Below the pieces are notes generated by a model. The model had not been told where the DNA came from. It did no database searches and saw only the letters and a list, made by a program, of their open reading frames with translations. 31,956 nt of DNA from SAR202 cluster bacterium AD-804-J14_MRT_500m. Lineage in GTDB: Bacteria > Chloroflexota > Dehalococcoidia > UBA3495 > GCA-2712585. The stretch lies in NCBI GenBank assembly GCA_009391275.1, contig VEXF01000016.1:1-31956 (forward strand), read 5' to 3'. Both the position numbers and the translations under genes were made by a program. Shown in pieces: positions 1 through 7,623 of this stretch (the first letter of the stretch is position 1; every line of letters begins with the position of its first letter).

Positions 1-1427
1 ACCGCATAAACGACTGCCAGTCCAAGGTCGTAGTAACTGCAGATGGTGGATATCGTCGTGGTCGTGTTGTGCCACTCAAGGCAAATACTGATGAGGCGCT
101 CAAAGGCACGCCATGTGTTGAGAAAGTCATAGTAGTACAGCGGGTAGGCGACGAGAGCCATGCATCTATGATGCACGGCCGCGATGTTTGGTGGCATGAC
201 ATCGTCGAAGGTCAATCCTACAAAAACGATGCGGAACCCATGGATAGTGAGGATATGCTATACATCCTCTATACAAGTGGCACTACCGGGAAACCCAAGG
301 GTGTTGTACATACCACTGGCGGATATCTTACCGGAACGTACGCCACAACCAAATGGGTCTTCGATATTAAAGAAGACGATGTTTACTGGTGCACCGCGGA
401 TATCGGATGGGTGACTGGACATAGCTATATCATCTATGGGCCGTTGGCTAATGGGGCTACCACTGTGATGTATGAAGGAGCTCCAGATTTCCCCGAAAAA
501 GATCGGTTCTGGTCGATTGTCGAGAAATTTGGCTGCACCATTGTATACACGGCTCCAACGGCAATTAGAGCCTGCATGCGCTGGGGTGAAGAGCATCCGC
601 AAAAGCACGATCTTTCTACTATCAGGTTGCTGGGAAGTGTCGGCGAACCGATTAACCCCGAAGCTTGGATGTGGTATTGGAAGAATATTGGGGGTGGCCG
701 ATGCCCAGTTGTGGATACTTGGTGGCAAACAGAAACCGGCATGATTTTGATTACTCCTTTGCCGGGTATAACTAAATTGACGCCAGGATCTGCAACTCGA
801 CCTTTCCCGGGGATTAAGGCTGCAGTTGTAGATGAGCAGGGGAATCCTGTTGAACCGGGACAAGGTGGTTATCTAGTATTGGAACGGCCTTGGCCGGCGA
901 TGCTTAGAACTATATATGGTAACGAAGATCGCTATGTTGAGGAGTACTGGAATCGCTATCCTGGAATCTACTTCACTGGTGACGGTGCCAAGGTCGACGA
1001 GAACGGGTTCTTCTGGATTCTGGGTCGTGTAGATGATGTTATTAACGTAGCGGGTCATCGTATTAGTACTATGGAGGTTGAGAGTGCTTTGGTTGATCAC
1101 CATGATGTTGCCGAGGCCGCATCCATCGGGCGCAATGATGAACTCAAAGGTCAGGCTGTCGTTGCCTTTGTCACTCTGAAAGAATCTGCTGAGTCTTCAC
1201 CAGATATGGTGGATGTTCTTAAACGTCATGTGACTAATAAGATCGGGGCTATTGCTCGTCCGGATGAAATATTCTTCACAGTTGACTTGCCTAAAACTCG
1301 CAGTGGAAAGATCATGCGAAGGCTTCTGCGTGACGTAGCAGAAGGTCGAGTGCTAGGCGACACTACCACTTTGGCTGATCCTGCAGTCGTAGAATCGCTC
1401 AAACAGCAGTATGAGGAAGAAGAGTAG
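1..1427 (+). CDS. acs: Acetyl-CoA synthetase (AMP-forming), 5'-truncated by window edge
   Basis: Activates acetate to acetyl-CoA through acetyl-adenylate. The frame is already open at base 3 and reads [20 protein letters not shown], a typical internal Acs segment, so the GTG at 69 is not the real start and roughly 180 N-terminal residues lie outside the window (family about 650 residues). The adenylate-forming P-loop [11 protein letters not shown], the A5 motif TWWQTETG and the C-terminal [11 protein letters not shown] are all present. The lysine of that last motif (bases 1308-1310) is the catalytic residue known in the family to be controlled by acetylation. The C-terminal AMP-binding domain is complete and the gene ends in two adjacent TAG codons. 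It converges on the spermidine synthase gene. Identification is secure. Confidence 0.96.
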   Translation, partial: RINDCQSKVVVTADGGYRRGRVVPLKANTDEALKGTPCVEKVIVVQRVGDESHASMMHGRDVWWHDIVEGQSYKNDAEPMDSEDMLYILYTSGTTGKPKGVVHTTGGYLTGTYATTKWVFDIKEDDVYWCTADIGWVTGHSYIIYGPLANGATTVMYEGAPDFPEKDRFWSIVEKFGCTIVYTAPTAIRACMRWGEEHPQKHDLSTIRLLGSVGEPINPEAWMWYWKNIGGGRCPVVDTWWQTETGMILITPLPGITKLTPGSATRPFPGIKAAVVDEQGNPVEPGQGGYLVLERPWPAMLRTIYGNEDRYVEEYWNRYPGIYFTGDGAKVDENGFFWILGRVDDVINVAGHRISTMEVESALVDHHDVAEAASIGRNDELKGQAVVAFVTLKESAESSPDMVDVLKRHVTNKIGAIARPDEIFFTVDLPKTRSGKIMRRLLRDVAEGRVLGDTTTLADPAVVESLKQQYEEEE

Positions 1428-1620
1428 TAGCCACTACCGCCAGGGATTAGGTTTTCATTCTTGCGAATTGCTCACAGATCGTAGTGGTCCATGCGTTATA
1501 AGACAATCGGTGCCGGACGCTTAACCGTCTGAGTATTTCCCGTTGGACTAAACCTATGGTTTAGAGGATTATGCTATGGGGTATGTGAGCTCGGAACTAC
1601 ACTCCGAAGATGATCGGAGA
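1428..1620. other. Convergent spacer with small hairpin
   Basis: This is the spacer between convergent acs and speE. It holds a perfect 7-bp inverted repeat, CTAAACC-TAT-GGTTTAG, at 1548-1564. No T-run follows on either strand, so it is not a canonical intrinsic terminator, although it could mark a transcript end. No gene is seen here. Confidence 0.35.
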
Positions 1621-2565
1621 CTATACCATAAATACCGGATTATCGTCTGTTATTGTACGCTGTTCCTCTTCGATGCCACGTCGCAGGTAAGACATCAAAG
1701 AGAACATATGCTGACGTGTCTCTCCGTCGTAGAATCTGGGAGTTGAATTAATGCGTTGTTTTATCTGGCGGTCTACGACTTGTGGGTTAGAGTCATCGTC
1801 GGTTTCAGAATCAGTTGCAATGCAAAATCCCCACGGTGTTACAAAACTTGGTATATAAACCGAATAGGCCTGCACCATAGTAAATACCCCGGACAATGTG
1901 TGAATTATTGGTGTGAAGCATTCGCGGAAGTTTAGTAGTCCCGCAGGTCCAGATTGGGTTATCAACATCCCGCCGGAATTTAATCTTGACCGGGCTATTT
2001 TATAAAACTCCTGAGTGTAAAGTTTATAGGCCGTACCGCCTTCTAGCGGGTCCACTAAGTCTAGTACGATGGCGTCGAATTTCTCGCTAGTGTTAGTTAG
2101 ATAGGCCCTCGCATCTTGATGCTTCAATTCTAATCTAGGATCCTCAAATGCCCCGCAACTTCGGTCAGGAATATATCGTCTGCATAAATCCACAACTTCG
2201 CCATCTAGATCGATCATCACGGCGCGATTGACACTCTTATGGGTCAGTACTTCCCGCAAAGTGGCACCTTCACCGCCGCCGCCAATAAATACAGTTTGTG
2301 GGTTTGGATGCATAAGCAATCCTGGATGTACGAGCGATTCATGGTAAATATGTTCGTCTAGAGTGGCCGATTGTGTCTTGCCGTCCAAGATAAGCGATCT
2401 TCCAAGGCTCTCAGTATCTAGGATTTCCACGCTCTGATATACGGTTTGAGTGGTGTGTAATGATCGCTGGATTCGATACATAACAACTAGGTCGGAAGTG
2501 ATTAACTCAAAGAACCACTTTCCCGTGAAATCTAAGGGAGAGGATTGGGTGTTATGATTTTCCAA
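1621..2565 (-). CDS. speE: Spermidine synthase (polyamine aminopropyltransferase)
   Basis: Transfers the aminopropyl group from decarboxylated S-adenosylmethionine to putrescine, giving spermidine and methylthioadenosine; cytosolic. The 314-residue product has the SpeE N-terminal strand domain (about 16-75, with WFFE and LILDGK), then a Rossmann domain with the nucleotide loop FIGGGGEGATLRE (93-105), acidic residues D119/D121 and the catalytic-loop region IVLDLVDPL (D169, D172). The likely start is TTG and overlaps the end of speD by 14 nt, implying translational coupling; I see no strong Shine-Dalgarno site. A later ATG at residue 29 would cut off the conserved WFFE segment, so the TTG is preferred. 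Some homologues make other polyamines, so exact substrate use is inferred. Confidence 0.93.
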   Translation of the reverse strand: MENHNTQSSPLDFTGKWFFELITSDLVVMYRIQRSLHTTQTVYQSVEILDTESLGRSLILDGKTQSATLDEHIYHESLVHPGLLMHPNPQTVFIGGGGEGATLREVLTHKSVNRAVMIDLDGEVVDLCRRYIPDRSCGAFEDPRLELKHQDARAYLTNTSEKFDAIVLDLVDPLEGGTAYKLYTQEFYKIARSRLNSGGMLITQSGPAGLLNFRECFTPIIHTLSGVFTMVQAYSVYIPSFVTPWGFCIATDSETDDDSNPQVVDRQIKQRINSTPRFYDGETRQHMFSLMSYLRRGIEEEQRTITDDNPVFMV

Positions 2566-2923
2566 TTGGTGTCAGAGCTTGTGTGCCCCGTCGTATCACT
2601 GATATAGACGGGTTACGTGACTCCAGTCGGTCTATCAGTACTTGCGCTGCTATTTCAGGTTCAACTGACGATCCGCAAGTGAAAATATCTGCGGCGGCAT
2701 AGCCATATTCGGGCCATGTATGAATGCTAAGATGAGATTCGGCGATAGCAAGTACACCGGTGACACCATGCGGACTAAATCTATGGAATGTTTCACCGAC
2801 CACATTGGCTCCTACTTTCTCAACGGCCAGAAGCATAGCTTCTCGTACATACTCTAAGTCATCTAACAGTTCTTGGTTGCAATCCTTTAATTCCAATAGC
2901 AAATGTTTGCCTAAGACATTCAA
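2552..2923 (-). CDS. speD: S-adenosylmethionine decarboxylase proenzyme (class 1B)
   Basis: Pyruvoyl enzyme that decarboxylates S-adenosylmethionine to supply the aminopropyl donor for SpeE. At 123 residues it is the short prokaryotic form. The processing site ESHLSIHTWPEYGYA places Ser63 (self-cleaved after Glu62 to form the pyruvoyl group), His68 and Cys83 (FTCG) at exactly the Thermotoga maritima SpeD positions. That supports the unusual TTG start at 2923, preceded by a purine-rich AGGGGGCAGGTGA stretch. It overlaps speE by 14 nt, so the two form an operon for successive steps. Confidence 0.95.
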   Translation of the reverse strand: MNVLGKHLLLELKDCNQELLDDLEYVREAMLLAVEKVGANVVGETFHRFSPHGVTGVLAIAESHLSIHTWPEYGYAAADIFTCGSSVEPEIAAQVLIDRLESRNPSISVIRRGTQALTPIGKS

Positions 2924-2961
2924 TCACCTGCCCCCTGTCCGAAATTTAAACGCAGTGACAG

Positions 2962-2990
2962 ATTCTAATTCGTTGATTGCGTACACACAA
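2962..2990 (-). promoter_or_regulatory. Candidate promoter for speD-speE
   Basis: On the minus strand, TTGTGT and TAGAAT are separated by 17 nt, about 40 nt upstream of the speD start. The -10 matches consensus at 5 of 6 positions and the -35 only at 3 of 6. It would give speDE its own promoter, separate from the P-loop/DRTGG gene upstream. Confidence 0.35.
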
Positions 2991-3023
2991 CCCCCCAACC
3001 CCGTAGTAAATCGTTCTTGTTGA

Positions 3024-4037
3024 TCATTCCGAGAGGGTTAGGATATCACTTAAACCGCAATGGTATTCTAATAATTCTTGAAATCGCCGCACTTTATCTA
3101 GATGATGCGCTGTAGAACGAGAAAATATAGTATCCAAGGCTTCCGATGTCTCTTTTGTATCTTTAGGCACTACTATTAGCGGGGTAGACTGGGTGACAAC
3201 TTCGTGGGATACGTATTCAACCGGTTCGTGGTTCCCTGTCAGTATCAATGCTACTGATGTTGTTCGCAATGCAGCAAGTTGGATGTCTGGTCGATCACCT
3301 CTGGCGATCACTGCTTTGCTGTTGCTTCGTCCAAAATATGTTTCCCCGGAATCCATAATGTTCCCGCCTATTAGGAAACTTTCTACTAGCCTGGTGGCCT
3401 TATCTTGTCCATTAAGGAAACGGCCGCCTAAGTGGTCGGTAATTTGAGCTAATGTAACTGCCATCAGGCAACGGTCTTCGGGTATAACCCCTTGGAACCC
3501 CAAATGAAGATCAGAGGTAGCTGACATCACTAGTTGTCTAATACCTCGACAATGGTATTTAGGTGCTCCATTTACAACTAGTCCAGCAAGATGAGTATCG
3601 AAAGGTGCCATCATCGAGGCTAGATTATCAAGGGTTATATCTCGGTTATATCCAAGTAATAGGACAACTCGTGCATTTAACTGCTCAGATAGTTTGACAG
3701 ACAAGTTGTCTCCGGTAAGGTCGTCCGGGGTTAGATTCGGTCCTTCTACAATCGCTACATCCAGCTTGCCGGCCCATGGAATAATAGTATCTTTGATCCA
3801 CTCGGACAGGTCGGGGTTGGTTATAGAGCCAGGTTTCTGGGGCACCGGACTAGTCGGCTCAGTCATGCCCAACAACATCGTTGCGAATGCCGTGTCTTTG
3901 TCGGTGTCGGGCGCTTGGGAAAAAAGTTTTACATAGTCGGCGTTCTTCCCTTCAGCCCTCAGTTTTGCTAATAGAGCTGTTGAAAGTGTTGTCTTACCTG
4001 TGCCATCAGCGTTTGATGTTACGTAAATTATGTTCAT
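3024..4037 (-). CDS. P-loop (BioD/CobQ-like) and DRTGG-domain protein
   Basis: A 337-residue protein. The N-terminus carries a dethiobiotin-synthetase-like P-loop (SNADGTGKTT, residues 8-17), followed by the BioD/CobB-type VAIVEGPNL and VVLLLGYN strands. The C-terminal half, from about 210, resembles the DRTGG domain (GGNIMDSGETYFGR, KAVIARGDRPDIQLAAL). The same two-part layout forms the N-terminal regulatory portion of long phosphotransacetylases. No phosphotransacetylase catalytic domain follows, so it is probably a stand-alone nucleotide-binding regulatory protein. It lies upstream of speD on the same strand with a 100-nt gap. Proximity to acs (acetyl-CoA metabolism) is suggestive, but the function is unknown. 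Confidence 0.8.
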   Translation of the reverse strand: MNIIYVTSNADGTGKTTLSTALLAKLRAEGKNADYVKLFSQAPDTDKDTAFATMLLGMTEPTSPVPQKPGSITNPDLSEWIKDTIIPWAGKLDVAIVEGPNLTPDDLTGDNLSVKLSEQLNARVVLLLGYNRDITLDNLASMMAPFDTHLAGLVVNGAPKYHCRGIRQLVMSATSDLHLGFQGVIPEDRCLMAVTLAQITDHLGGRFLNGQDKATRLVESFLIGGNIMDSGETYFGRSNSKAVIARGDRPDIQLAALRTTSVALILTGNHEPVEYVSHEVVTQSTPLIVVPKDTKETSEALDTIFSRSTAHHLDKVRRFQELLEYHCGLSDILTLSE

Positions 4038-4103
4038 AATTACATGATTGTAGGATCAGGGTTTTATTCTAGCATATAGGTTAGTTACAAACATTGATGG
4101 CGG

Positions 4104-4133
4104 TTGACACTCAAACCGACCTCCAATTACTAT
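4104..4133 (+). promoter_or_regulatory. Sigma70-type promoter of the tRNA pair
   Basis: TTGACA (4104-4109) and TACTAT (4128-4133) are separated by 18 nt, 11 nt ahead of the first tRNA base. The -35 is perfect and the -10 matches 5 of 6. The position fits a start directly at tRNA-Phe. Confidence 0.75.
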
Positions 4134-4144
4134 GAAACCTGCCC

Positions 4145-4219
4145 GCCGAGGTAGCTCAGTGGTAGAGCAGTGGACTGAAAATCCACGTGTCGTTGGTTCA
4201 ATCCCGACCCTCGGCACCA
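4145..4219 (+). tRNA. tRNA-Phe (GAA), CCA encoded
   Basis: The cloverleaf folds fully: acceptor GCCGAGG/CCTCGGC, D-stem GCTC/GAGC, anticodon stem GTGGA/TCCAC with loop CTGAAAA (anticodon GAA), and T-stem GTTGG/CCGAC with loop TTCAATC. The discriminator is A and CCA is encoded at 4217-4219. It is followed after 20 nt by tRNA-Gly, probably on the same transcript. Confidence 0.97.
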
Positions 4220-4239
4220 CCCTACTAGGTTGGCTCCGA

Positions 4240-4314
4240 GCGGAAGTGGCTCAGTGGTAGAGCATCTCCTTGCCAAGGAGAGGGTCGCGGGTTCAAATCC
4301 CGTCTTCCGCTCCA
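4240..4314 (+). tRNA. tRNA-Gly (GCC), CCA encoded
   Basis: Acceptor GCGGAAG/CTTCCGC, D-stem GCTC/GAGC, anticodon stem TCTCC/GGAGA with loop TTGCCAA (anticodon GCC), T-stem GCGGG/CCCGT with loop TTCAAAT, discriminator T and encoded CCA at 4312-4314. It has no promoter of its own that I can see. The next gene starts 99 nt downstream, so readthrough into the hydrolase gene is possible. Confidence 0.97.
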
Positions 4315-4413
4315 TACAGTTCCGTCCAAAAGGCTTAATCGCTGAATCTCCGTTCTCAATAATTCCGTTCTATCCAATGTGTGGTTTGTAGCGAAGCTTA
4401 GGAGGGAATCTCG

Positions 4414-5304
4414 ATGATAAGACGAGGATACGCGGATACCCCTGAAGGTCAGGTGCATTATCGGATTGACGGAGAAGGAGATCCAGTTGTCTTGCTTCAT
4501 CAAACACCTCGATCTTCACGCATGTATTCTGACCTCATTCCGATACTGGCACGACAGTTCAGGGTCATCGCGATCGATATGCTGGGGTATGGCAGCTCAG
4601 ATGCGCCTCCTGCCGGTGCGAGTATGGCGGACATGGCAACCAATGTAGTCAACTTTATGGATGCCTTGGATATTGGACGATGTCACCTGTTCGGGCTCCA
4701 TACTGGCGCTGGGGTATCAGCCAAAGCAGTAGCCGAATATCCTGAGCGCTTTCAATCCCTTATTCTTTTCGGATTTCCACTCATTGAAGAGTCGTCGGAA
4801 CGTGATGCTTACTTTGCATCTAAACACGATTCCTCTTTACCAGTTGATGTCTCACCAGATGGCGCTCATGTGACAGCATTGTGGATGCGGGCATACAGCG
4901 AAATCATTCGTTTGTGGCTCCATACTGCAGGAGCTCCTTCTGAAGTACTTTCCCCACACCCTCTGAAATCTGTACACACCTTCTTGTCTGATCATCATCT
5001 CAGATTTCTAGATAGGTGGTTGTTGGATTTTATGCAGACGAGAGATGGAGTCAAGCAGATTACCTCGTCTTTGTTCCAATATGATTTTCTGCCGGTTCTT
5101 CAATCCATACATGTTCCTACGCTACACATCGAACCAGATAGCCCATACGAAAATTACTTCTGTCGTCGTGGTAATCGTGTAGCGGAACTCATACCTATGT
5201 GCGATAACGTAATGCTAGATTATTCTGATGATAACGCGGCCGAATTCAAGCCCACCGAGTTGGCAGATGTGATGTTAGCGTTTTTAGGCAAGAACCCTAT
5301 GTAA
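4414..5304 (+). CDS. Alpha/beta-hydrolase-fold protein with atypical nucleophile elbow
   Basis: A 296-residue cytosolic protein with the alpha/beta-hydrolase layout: VVLLHQTPRSSRMY (oxyanion-loop region, about 25-38), VIAIDMLGYGSSDAP (51-65) and the nucleophile elbow LFGLHTGAG (92-100). In G-x-Nuc-x-G the nucleophile position is His96, not Ser, Asp or Cys. The C-terminal segment where the catalytic His normally sits reads MLDYSDDNAAEF and has no His. The classic triad is therefore not visible, and this may be a pseudoenzyme or use other chemistry. The start is set by AGGAGG at 4400-4405, 8 nt before ATG. It converges on the acyl-CoA dehydrogenase gene. The substrate cannot be predicted. Confidence 0.88.
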   Translation: MIRRGYADTPEGQVHYRIDGEGDPVVLLHQTPRSSRMYSDLIPILARQFRVIAIDMLGYGSSDAPPAGASMADMATNVVNFMDALDIGRCHLFGLHTGAGVSAKAVAEYPERFQSLILFGFPLIEESSERDAYFASKHDSSLPVDVSPDGAHVTALWMRAYSEIIRLWLHTAGAPSEVLSPHPLKSVHTFLSDHHLRFLDRWLLDFMQTRDGVKQITSSLFQYDFLPVLQSIHVPTLHIEPDSPYENYFCRRGNRVAELIPMCDNVMLDYSDDNAAEFKPTELADVMLAFLGKNPM

Positions 5305-5366
5305 AAAGACCATGCAAATTTTAATTCTTAAAGGTGTTGCATCGAGTCGTTACCGTTAACAGGTTT

Positions 5367-6527
5367 TTAGACCGGGTATCGTTTCAGTAATTCTTTTGCT
5401 ATCACTAGACGTTGTATCTCGTTTGTCCCTTCACCTATGATCATTAGCGGTGCATCCCGGTAGTAGCGCTCTACAGGGAAATCTTTTATGTATCCGTACC
5501 CGCCGTGTATTCGGAGAGCCTCCATTGTCACTTCTCCACAAATCTCACTAGCAAATAACTTCGCCATTCCGGCTTCGAGATCGACTCTTTCGCCTGAGTC
5601 CTTTCGGGTCGCAGCGTCGTATGTCAAAAGGCGGGCAGCCTGTATTTTAGTTGCCATGTCGGCAAGTTTTAGCTGGATAGCTTGGTGTTGTGAGATGGGC
5701 TTACCGAATGTTTGACGTTGCTGTGCGTAGCGGAGAGAGGCTTCTAAAGCAGCCGAAGCGACTCCGACGGCTCTCGCCGCTACATTTATGCGTCCACCTT
5801 CAAGCGCACTCATCACCATTCCAAATCCCTTGCCTTCTTGGGTGCCAACCAAATTTTCTACTGGTACTCTAACGTCCTTAAAGGTAAGTTCGCACGTGTC
5901 AATGCCACGATATCCTAGTTTATCTAGGTCGCGACCTACCTCGAATCCGCTCATTCCCTTTTCAATTATAAAGCAGCTAATTCCACGATATGGTGGTGAG
6001 GCTTCACTATCTGTCTTTGCCAAAACGGCGAATATTGTCCCATTTCGACCGTTAGTGATGAACATCTTGCCACCGTTAATCACGTATTCCTCGCCGTCCC
6101 TTTTAGCTGACGTTTGTAATGATTGCACATCGCTTCCGGCGTTCGGTTCTGTTAGACCAAGACCCCCCCGTAGTTCACCGCGAGCCATGGAAGGGAGGAA
6201 TCGCTCTTTTTGGTCGTCAGTCCCATAGGCATTCAATATGTAAGAGACTATATGATGCGTCCCTATTGGTCCTGTTAGGCTCATCCACCCCTTAGATAAT
6301 TCTTCGAAGATTGATGCGAAAGTTACGTAGTCGAGTTCCATGCCGCCGTATTTCTCAGGGATTGTAATTCCGAATAGGCCCATGTCCACCATTTGGTCCA
6401 ATAAACCGGATGGGTATCGGTCTTCTGCCTCGTATTCCTGAGCGATTGGTAAGACTTCACGGCGCACGAAATCTCGAACCATGCTGACTATCTGTCTGCG
6501 GGCTTCTATCGGGGTCGTATTTGGCAT
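5367..6527 (-). CDS. Acyl-CoA dehydrogenase
   Basis: FAD-dependent alpha,beta-dehydrogenation of an acyl-CoA, passing electrons to electron-transferring flavoprotein. The 386-residue length is typical. The N-terminal helical domain ([12 protein letters not shown]) is followed by the middle beta domain with [12 protein letters not shown], then the C-terminal helical domain with [15 protein letters not shown] and [19 protein letters not shown]. The catalytic base is Glu366 in [10 protein letters not shown], the location used by short- and medium-chain enzymes. GGAGG lies 7 nt before ATG. It is divergent from the sulfurtransferase gene. Chain length or branched-chain specificity cannot be decided from sequence alone. 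Confidence 0.94.
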   Translation of the reverse strand: MPNTTPIEARRQIVSMVRDFVRREVLPIAQEYEAEDRYPSGLLDQMVDMGLFGITIPEKYGGMELDYVTFASIFEELSKGWMSLTGPIGTHHIVSYILNAYGTDDQKERFLPSMARGELRGGLGLTEPNAGSDVQSLQTSAKRDGEEYVINGGKMFITNGRNGTIFAVLAKTDSEASPPYRGISCFIIEKGMSGFEVGRDLDKLGYRGIDTCELTFKDVRVPVENLVGTQEGKGFGMVMSALEGGRINVAARAVGVASAALEASLRYAQQRQTFGKPISQHQAIQLKLADMATKIQAARLLTYDAATRKDSGERVDLEAGMAKLFASEICGEVTMEALRIHGGYGYIKDFPVERYYRDAPLMIIGEGTNEIQRLVIAKELLKRYPV

Positions 6528-6633
6528 TGACTTGCCTCCATTTGTGGTTTCTGATCGGCCTTTTCCTGACGAGCAAGCAAACTAGGTTCTGATTTCCCTT
6601 TAATTGGTGATAACTCGGACAATCGGGGTCGTT

Positions 6634-6662
6634 AGTATACCTTTGCCTTCTGGGCATGTCAG
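6634..6662 (-). promoter_or_regulatory. Candidate promoter of the acyl-CoA dehydrogenase
   Basis: On the minus strand, CTGACA and TATACT are 17 nt apart, each one mismatch from consensus. The 5' leader would be about 100 nt. It sits back-to-back with the promoter of the sulfurtransferase gene, with 6 bp between the two -35 boxes. Confidence 0.55.
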
Positions 6663-6668
6663 GTCTCG

Positions 6669-6697
6669 TTGACCCTTCTAGGACCACGGACTACAAT
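6669..6697 (+). promoter_or_regulatory. Promoter of the sulfurtransferase gene
   Basis: TTGACC (6669-6674) and TACAAT (6692-6697) are 17 nt apart, each matching 5 of 6 consensus bases. Transcription would begin near 6704, about 30 nt before the ATG at 6735. This argues against a longer coding start at 6669. Confidence 0.6.
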
Positions 6698-6734
6698 CCG
6701 AATACATTCCATAATTTGTCAACTGGAGGATGCT

Positions 6735-7565
6735 ATGGCAGGTACCCAGCGCTACGCCCATCCTGAATTTCTAACTGACGTGAACTGGCTAGATGCTCAT
6801 TTAGAAGATCCTAACATCCGAATAGTAGATACTGATGTCGTAGATCAATTTCGACGCGCTCACATTCCTGGTGCAACGGTAGTGCTTGATCATTACGAAA
6901 AAGATCCTGAGACTAATAGAGTTCATATCCTTGGCCCGAGTGAATTCGCAGACATGGCCCAATCTCTGGGAATAGGTGACGACACTCTGGTTGTAGCCTA
7001 TGACAACTCCCGCGGTTTGTATGCTGCTCGCCTCTGGTGGGCACTGAACTATTACGGGCATACGAATGTTAAGGTTCTTAATGGGGGTTGGCGGCAATGG
7101 CTTACTCAAGGCCGGGCAGTGACGACGGTGAACCGCAAGCTCGATTCTAACCTAACATTTACTCCTAGGGCCGATGATTCTTTGATTGTGACATTGGATC
7201 AGCTAAAAAGAAATTATGAAGATCCTGGAACCGTGGTTTGGGATGTTCGGAGCTTTGGCGAATATACGGGTGAGATAACTAGGGGCAATAAACGGGCAGG
7301 ACACATTCCTGATGCAATTCACTTGGAATGGTTAGAACTAGTTGATGACAATACGCATTTACTGAAATCTGCAGATGATATACGTCGGATCTTAGAGACC
7401 AAGGGTATCACACCAGACAAACGCATCTACATCCATTGACAGGCCGGAATCCGTGCGGCGCACGGCACGTTCGTCCTAAAACTTCTTGGATATCCTAACG
7501 CGTCGAATTACGATGCCTCGTGGGGAGAGTGGGCTAATTTAGATGATACACCTTTAGAGATATAG
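6735..7565 (+). CDS. Two-domain sulfurtransferase (SseA/TST type) with in-frame TGA at the catalytic Cys codon; probable selenoprotein
   Basis: Rhodanese-superfamily enzyme that transfers a sulfane sulfur from thiosulfate or 3-mercaptopyruvate to an acceptor through a persulfide on the active-site residue. GGAGG at 6725-6729 sets the ATG at 6735. The first rhodanese domain (about 7-125) has FRRAHIPGA and VVAYDNSRGLYAARLWW. The second (about 150-276) has VVWDVRSFGEYTGE, RAGHIPDAIHLEW and then IYIH-(TGA)-QAGIRAAHG. Relatives have Cys at the TGA position (7437-7439, residue 235). The same frame continues past it with conserved LLGYPNASNYDASWGEW to TAG at 7563-7565, giving 276 residues, the usual family length. 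If TGA stopped translation, a 234-residue protein without its catalytic residue would result. A SECIS-like hairpin follows the TGA. The main alternative is a recent nonsense mutation or a base-call error. Confidence 0.8.
7437..7465 (+). promoter_or_regulatory. Candidate bacterial SECIS element after the in-frame TGA
   Basis: After TGA (7437-7439) comes a perfect 6-bp stem, CCGTGC (7451-7456) with GCACGG (7460-7465), closing a 3-nt loop GGC. The loop starts 18 nt after the TGA and begins with G. These values fit the bacterial SECIS pattern known from E. coli fdhF and related searches: a short upper stem, a small loop, a G among its first bases, and a loop about 16-37 nt from the UGA. The hairpin also encodes the conserved RAAHG peptide, so coding constraint alone could produce part of it. 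Confidence 0.6.
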
Positions 7566-7623
7566 AATTTCTATCTGCACCTTGCCCCCCCTCATTGATG
7601 GATCATCGGAAGGAATAACTCCT

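Noticed and set aside
258..863. 201-codon minus-strand frame inside acs
   Set aside because: It is a shadow of the conserved acs frame, with no ribosome site or recognisable domain.
4130..4503. Minus-strand frames giving peptides such as TGFEPATLSLARRC and GRRDLNPRPS
   Set aside because: They are antisense to tRNA-Phe and tRNA-Gly. Such peptides are a well-known false annotation produced by tRNA genes.
6735..7439. Sulfurtransferase as a simple 234-residue gene ending at TGA, or as a pseudogene
   Set aside because: The conserved catalytic-domain sequence continues in frame to TAG without another defect, and the TGA sits exactly on the catalytic codon with a SECIS-like hairpin. A fresh nonsense mutation remains possible but is less economical.
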